64,000 nt of DNA. It comes from Actinomadura sp. K4S16 (lineage in GTDB: Bacteria; Actinomycetota; Actinomycetes; Streptosporangiales; Streptosporangiaceae). Under the pieces are notes generated by a model, which made no database searches, was not told the DNA's origin, and saw nothing but the letters and a program-made list of their open reading frames with translations. Where the stretch lies: the NCBI RefSeq assembly GCF_008327685.1, contig NZ_BDDE01000010.1, forward strand, positions 62,001 to 126,000. The letters are read 5' to 3'. A program made the position numbers and the translations under genes. Below are positions 60,303 through 64,000 of the stretch, one piece after another (positions within the stretch are counted from its first letter, which is position 1; each line of letters opens with the position of its first letter).

Positions 60303-61055
60303 ATGATTCCCAGACCCTCTCGCCGGACGGCCGTCGTGGCGGCCGTCGCCGTCCTGCCGCTGGCCCTGGCGTGCACCGCCGACCGGCTCGCCGCCGACCG
60401 GGCCGCGGACCGGCTGGCCGGCCGGGCCGGCTGCTACCTGCACACCTCCGACCGGCCGCAGGTCGTGCTCGGCGGCTTCCCGTTCCTGCCGCAGGGGCTC
60501 TCCGGCCATCTCGACGACGTCCGGATATCCGCGCGGAACGTCCGGCGCGGCGAGCTGACCGTCAGCAGCCTGGACGCCCGCCTGCGCGGAGTGCGCCAGG
60601 CGTCGGGCGGCAAGGCCGCCGTCGAGCGGGTCACCGCCGACGCGGTCGTCTCCTTCTCGTCGCTGAACTCCATGCTGGCCGGCAAGGGCGGGGACGGCGA
60701 CGCGCCCCGCGTCCAGGGGCTCGGCTACGACAACGGCATGCTGGCGGTCGAGACGCGGGTCGCGCGGGCGGGCATGGAGCTGCCGGTCACCGTGCTCGCA
60801 GAGCCGAGCCTGAGCGGCCGCAGCCTGGACTTCCAGCCCCGCTACGTCAAGGTGCTCGGCCGCCTGGTGCCCGCCGAGCAGCTCATGAAGCGCCTGCCCA
60901 AGCAGCCCGACCTGGGCCGGGAGCTGCCGGAGCTGCCGGCCGGGCTGCGCTACTCCTCGGCCGAGGTGACCGGTGACGGGGTGCGGATCGGCATGACCGC
61001 CGACGACGTCAGCCTCACCGCCGGCGGGAAGGGCAAGGAGGGCCGCGCGTGCTGA
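60303..61055 (+). CDS. DUF2993 (LmeA-like) exported lipid-binding protein
   Basis: A 250-residue protein with an N-terminal signal (VVAAVAVLPLALACTA, Cys24 possibly lipidated) and the DUF2993 body: VVLGGFPFLPQGLSGHLDDV, ISARNVRRGELTVSSLDARLRG, and LDFQPRYVKVLGRLVP. The mycobacterial member LmeA binds phospholipid and is needed for lipomannan synthesis and envelope integrity. The gene follows the sensor kinase by 36 nt and ends 7 nt inside the start of an MMPL gene, whose AAGGAGGG lies within this coding sequence. That points to a joint job in moving envelope lipid. Confidence 0.88.
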   Translation: MIPRPSRRTAVVAAVAVLPLALACTADRLAADRAADRLAGRAGCYLHTSDRPQVVLGGFPFLPQGLSGHLDDVRISARNVRRGELTVSSLDARLRGVRQASGGKAAVERVTADAVVSFSSLNSMLAGKGGDGDAPRVQGLGYDNGMLAVETRVARAGMELPVTVLAEPSLSGRSLDFQPRYVKVLGRLVPAEQLMKRLPKQPDLGRELPELPAGLRYSSAEVTGDGVRIGMTADDVSLTAGGKGKEGRAC

Positions 61056-63256
61056 GGCTCGTGGCCGCGATGTGCGCCCGCCGCCCCTGGACGGTGATCG
61101 CCGTCTGGCTCGTCCTGATCGGGGCCGTCGCGGCGGCCGCGCTGGTCTTCGGGCGGCCCACCGAGAACTCCCTGTCCCTTCCCGGCAGCGACGCCCAGCG
61201 GGCGGCCGACGTCCAGGCGGAGGCCTTCCCGGGCGAGGCGGACGACGCGTCCGGGACGCTGGTGCTGCACGCCGCCGCCGGAACGCTGGAGGACCCCGCC
61301 CGCCGCGACGCGATGGCGCGGGCCGCCGAGCGGATCGAGGCCGTCCCGCACGTGCGGAGGGCGACCCCGGCCTCGCGGCAGGCCGGCACCGTCTCCGCCG
61401 ACGGCCGCACCGGCTACCTGACCATCGCGCTCGACGTGCGGGCCCGCGACGTGGACCGCGCCCTGGTCCGCCGGATCGAGGACGCCGCCGCCCCGCTGGA
61501 CGCGGCCGGCGTCGAGACGGTGCCCGGCGGGCGGCTGGCGGAGGCCGCCGAACGGTCGGGCGGCGCCGCCCGGGAGGCCGGCGGCCTGGTGGTGGCGGTC
61601 GTGGTGCTGCTGGCGGCGCTGGGCGGCGCCGTCGCGGCCGGGCTGCCGATCGCGATGGCCCTGGCCGGGCTGGTCTGCGGGGTCGGGGCCGTCGGGCTGC
61701 TCGGGCACGCCACGGCGATACCGCCGGTCGCGGCCACCCTCGCCACGATGATCGGGCTGGGGGTCGGCATCGACTACTCCCTGTTCGTGCTCAGCCGCTA
61801 CCGGACACTGCTCGCGCGGGGATCGGCGGTCCCGGAGGCGGTGCGCGCGGCCGTCACCTCCTCCGGCGCGTCGGTGGTCTTCGCCGGGGCCACCGTGGTG
61901 ATCGCGCTCAGCGGGCTGCTGCTCGGCGGCGTGCCGGTGCTGCGCACCCTGGCGTGGACGTCGGCGCTCGTCGTGGCCGTCGCCGTGGCCGTCGCGGTGA
62001 CGCTGCTGCCGGCGGTGCTGCGGGTGCTGGGCGGGCGGATCGACGCGCTGCGGGTGCGCCGCGGGCGGGGCGGCTCGCACGCGCCGTCGGCGGTGTGGGA
62101 GCGGCTCGGCGGACGGGTGACCGCGCGCCCCTGGCGGGTGCTGATCGGCGCGGCGGCCCTGCTGGCCGTCCTGACCGCGCCGGTCACCGCCATGACGCTG
62201 GGCCAGGTCGACGCGGGCTCCGACCCGGCCGGCAGCGCGCCGCGGCGCTCCTACGAGCTGATGGCGGAGGGCTTCGGGCCGGGCTCCAACGGACCGCTCA
62301 CCGTGGTCGCGGTGCCCGCCACCAAGGCCGCCGGCCCGGACGACGCCAGGATCACCGGGCTCGCCGACTCGATCCGCCGCACCGCGGGGGTCGCCGCGGT
62401 CTCCGCGCCGAGGCTCGGCGCGGACGGGACGGCGGCGGTCCTTCGCATCACCCCGGACACGGCGCCCGCCGACCCGGCGACGGCCGATCTCGTCCGGAGG
62501 ATCAGGGCGCTGCCCGCCGCGGGCGCCGAGGTCCATGTGGGCGGGCCGGTCGCCGCGCACGCCGACCTCGCCGACCGGGCCGGCTCCCGGATGCCGCTGA
62601 TCATCGGGGTGGTGCTGGCGCTGTGCGCGGCGGTGCTGCTGGCGGCCTTCCGCGCCCCGGTCGTGGCGGTCAAGGCCGCCGTGATGAACCTGATCTCGAT
62701 CGGCGCCGCCTACGGAGCGCTGACCGCCGTCTTCACCTGGGGCTGGGGGGTGGAGCTGCTCGGCCTGGACGGGCCGGTGCCCATCGAGGGCTACGTCCCG
62801 ATGATGCTGTTCGCGGTGCTCTTCGGCCTGTCGATGGACTACGAGGTGTTCCTGCTGACGGCCGTCCGGGAGGAGTGGCTGCGGCACGGGGACGACCGCC
62901 GCGCGGTCTCCGGCGGGCTGGCCGCCACCGGCCGGATCATCAGCGCGGCGGCGCTCATCATGGTCGGCGTGTTCGCCGGGTTCCTGCCGCACCACGACCC
63001 GGTGATCAAGATGTTCGGGCTGGGCATGGCCGTCGCGGTGGCCGTGGACGCCACAGTGGTGCGCGGGCTCCTGGTGCCCTCGGCCATGGTCCTGCTGGGC
63101 CGCGCCAACTGGTGGCTGCCCGGGTGGCTGGACCGGGTGCTCCCGCAGTCCGGCATCGGCTCCCATGCCCCGCCCCCGCCCGTGGCGGACGCCCCGCCGC
63201 CGGCGGCGGGGCGGCGCGAGTCAGGCGACCGTCCCCGGACCGCCGGCCTGCCCTGA
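61049..63256 (+). CDS. MMPL-family RND transporter
   Basis: The 735-residue transporter has the two-fold MMPL design. Helix 1 (WTVIAVWLVLIGAVAAAALV) is followed by a porter domain of about 135 residues, then five helices including ATMIGLGVGIDYSLFVLSR with the GxGxDYxxF proton-path Asp. A second helix, porter domain and helix set follow, with FGLSMDYEVFLLT. MMPL proteins export lipids, siderophores or hydrophobic toxins. The GTG start overlaps the DUF2993 gene by seven bases. A disordered proline-rich tail of about 35 residues ends the protein. Confidence 0.93.
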   Translation: MLRLVAAMCARRPWTVIAVWLVLIGAVAAAALVFGRPTENSLSLPGSDAQRAADVQAEAFPGEADDASGTLVLHAAAGTLEDPARRDAMARAAERIEAVPHVRRATPASRQAGTVSADGRTGYLTIALDVRARDVDRALVRRIEDAAAPLDAAGVETVPGGRLAEAAERSGGAAREAGGLVVAVVVLLAALGGAVAAGLPIAMALAGLVCGVGAVGLLGHATAIPPVAATLATMIGLGVGIDYSLFVLSRYRTLLARGSAVPEAVRAAVTSSGASVVFAGATVVIALSGLLLGGVPVLRTLAWTSALVVAVAVAVAVTLLPAVLRVLGGRIDALRVRRGRGGSHAPSAVWERLGGRVTARPWRVLIGAAALLAVLTAPVTAMTLGQVDAGSDPAGSAPRRSYELMAEGFGPGSNGPLTVVAVPATKAAGPDDARITGLADSIRRTAGVAAVSAPRLGADGTAAVLRITPDTAPADPATADLVRRIRALPAAGAEVHVGGPVAAHADLADRAGSRMPLIIGVVLALCAAVLLAAFRAPVVAVKAAVMNLISIGAAYGALTAVFTWGWGVELLGLDGPVPIEGYVPMMLFAVLFGLSMDYEVFLLTAVREEWLRHGDDRRAVSGGLAATGRIISAAALIMVGVFAGFLPHHDPVIKMFGLGMAVAVAVDATVVRGLLVPSAMVLLGRANWWLPGWLDRVLPQSGIGSHAPPPPVADAPPPAAGRRESGDRPRTAGLP

Positions 63257-63269
63257 GCGGTCCGGCCCG

Positions 63270-64000
63270 TCACCGCCTCTCCCCCGCCTCTCCGGGCAGG
63301 CCGGGGAGGCGGTGGCGCAGCAGCTTGCCGGTGGCGTTGCGGGGCAGTCCGGCGACGAGAAGCACGTCCCGGGGCACCTTGTGGCGGGCCAGGTTGGCCT
63401 TGACGTGGGCGCGCACGTCCGCGCCGGTCAGCCCGGCGCCGTCGCGGGGCACCACGTAGGCGCGCAGCCGCTGCCCGAACTCGGCGTCGGGGACGCCGAC
63501 GACGGCGGCCTCCACGATGCCGGGGTGCGCGGCGAGCAGGTCCTCGACCTCACCGGGGTAGACGTTCTCCCCGCCCGAGACGATCATGTCGTCGGCGCGG
63601 CCGTCCACGAACAGCCGCCCGGCGGCGTCGAAGTGGCCGACGTCCCCGGTGTCGAGCAGCCCGTCGCGCGTCTCCCGGCTCCGGCCGTCGGTGTATCCGG
63701 CGAAGCCGAGGCCGCTGCCCACGAAGATCCGGCCGCGCTCCCCCGGGCGGGCGACCGGCCCCCGCTCGCCGTACAGCCGGACCCGGCATCCGTGCGGCGG
63801 GCGGCCGACGGTCCCCGGGGCGGCCCGCCAGTCGGCCGGGGTCGCCACGGTGGCGACGGCGACCTCGGTCGAGCCGTACAGGTTGTAGAGGACCTCGCCG
63901 AACGCCGCCATCGCCCGGTCGCCCAAATCCGGCGGCAGCGCCGAGCCGGCCACGAACACGATCCGCAGCGCGGACAGGTCGTGCCTGGACCGCGGATCCG
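63270..64000 (-). CDS. Acyl-CoA/AMP-forming ligase, C-terminal part, cut by window end
   Basis: The minus-strand frame stays open to the window end, so only the last 243 residues are seen. They include LYNLYGSTEV (A5), GLGFAGYTDG, DGLLDTGDVGHFD (A7), VDGRADDMIVSGGENVYP (A8 hinge), EVEDLLAAHPGIVEAAVVGV and the catalytic lysine in RNATGKLLR. This is the C-terminal half of an adenylate-forming acyl-CoA ligase of the FadD type. It converges with the MMPL gene, 13 bp away. The N-terminal half and start lie beyond 64000. Confidence 0.92.
   Translation of the reverse strand, partial: DPRSRHDLSALRIVFVAGSALPPDLGDRAMAAFGEVLYNLYGSTEVAVATVATPADWRAAPGTVGRPPHGCRVRLYGERGPVARPGERGRIFVGSGLGFAGYTDGRSRETRDGLLDTGDVGHFDAAGRLFVDGRADDMIVSGGENVYPGEVEDLLAAHPGIVEAAVVGVPDAEFGQRLRAYVVPRDGAGLTGADVRAHVKANLARHKVPRDVLLVAGLPRNATGKLLRHRLPGLPGEAGERR

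Noticed and set aside
1-64000. tRNA, rRNA, CRISPR, integrase, transposase or prophage genes
   Set aside because: None was seen on either strand; the intergenic regions are short and accounted for.

Overview
The window is very GC-rich DNA with dense coding on both strands, GTG starts, 4-nt start/stop overlaps, a SARP-type regulator, a conservon-type histidine kinase with a DUF742 partner, an LppU/SCO3897-type protein and a DUF574-type SAM methyltransferase. This points to an actinomycete, probably a Streptosporangiales genus such as Actinomadura; the genus is inference. I see no rRNA, tRNA, CRISPR array, insertion sequence, phage gene or replication origin. The region reads as accessory chromosome: regulators, small catabolic or detoxification modules and transport genes.

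Layout. 0-7.4 kb: a membrane-anchored or secreted GH81 beta-1,3-glucanase facing two tandem receptor kinases with PQQ propellers. 7.5-11.6 kb: a translationally coupled operon of a NIT-type sensor kinase, a DUF742 protein and a binding lipoprotein, resembling a conservon without its roadblock and GTPase genes. 11.9-15 kb: an MFS exporter, then rhodanese, carboxymuconolactone-decarboxylase-like and LppU-like genes. 15-20.6 kb: an ATPase regulator, an acyl-CoA ligase and an amidohydrolase facing a MarR gene. 20.7-24.3 kb: a degenerate HIT protein, a DUF574 methyltransferase and a divergent NAD-dependent DNA ligase. 24.4-28.6 kb: an ECF42-type sigma factor with its DGPF partner, then AraC, VOC, NUDIX and RibD-like genes. 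28.7-35.8 kb: a secreted hydrolase and a complete arginine deiminase operon (antiporter, deiminase, ornithine carbamoyltransferase, carbamate kinase) extended by a flavin disulfide reductase. Every junction there is a 4-nt overlap, and a hairpin plus U-run terminator follows.

36-41.2 kb holds two decayed genes: a receptor kinase that lost its C-lobe by internal deletion with a frameshift, and a type-B carboxylesterase with an amber codon where the conserved Trp of the HGG region should be. TetR and PucR regulators lie between them. 41.2-43.2 kb: a divergent HxlR/MFS pair with a 12-bp hairpin in the exporter leader. 43.3-49.6 kb: an ABM-like protein, hydrolase, quinone-oxidoreductase, large LuxR regulator and SDR. 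A 13-bp element is shared upstream of the ABM-like and SDR genes, suggesting a small regulon. 49.7-57.6 kb: a redoxin/CcdA pair, a SARP-STAND regulator, a flavoprotein oxidase and two exported proteins. 58.2-63.3 kb: a response regulator/histidine kinase followed by a DUF2993 (LmeA-like) and an MMPL transporter gene, probably an envelope-lipid module under two-component control. The window ends inside another acyl-CoA ligase.
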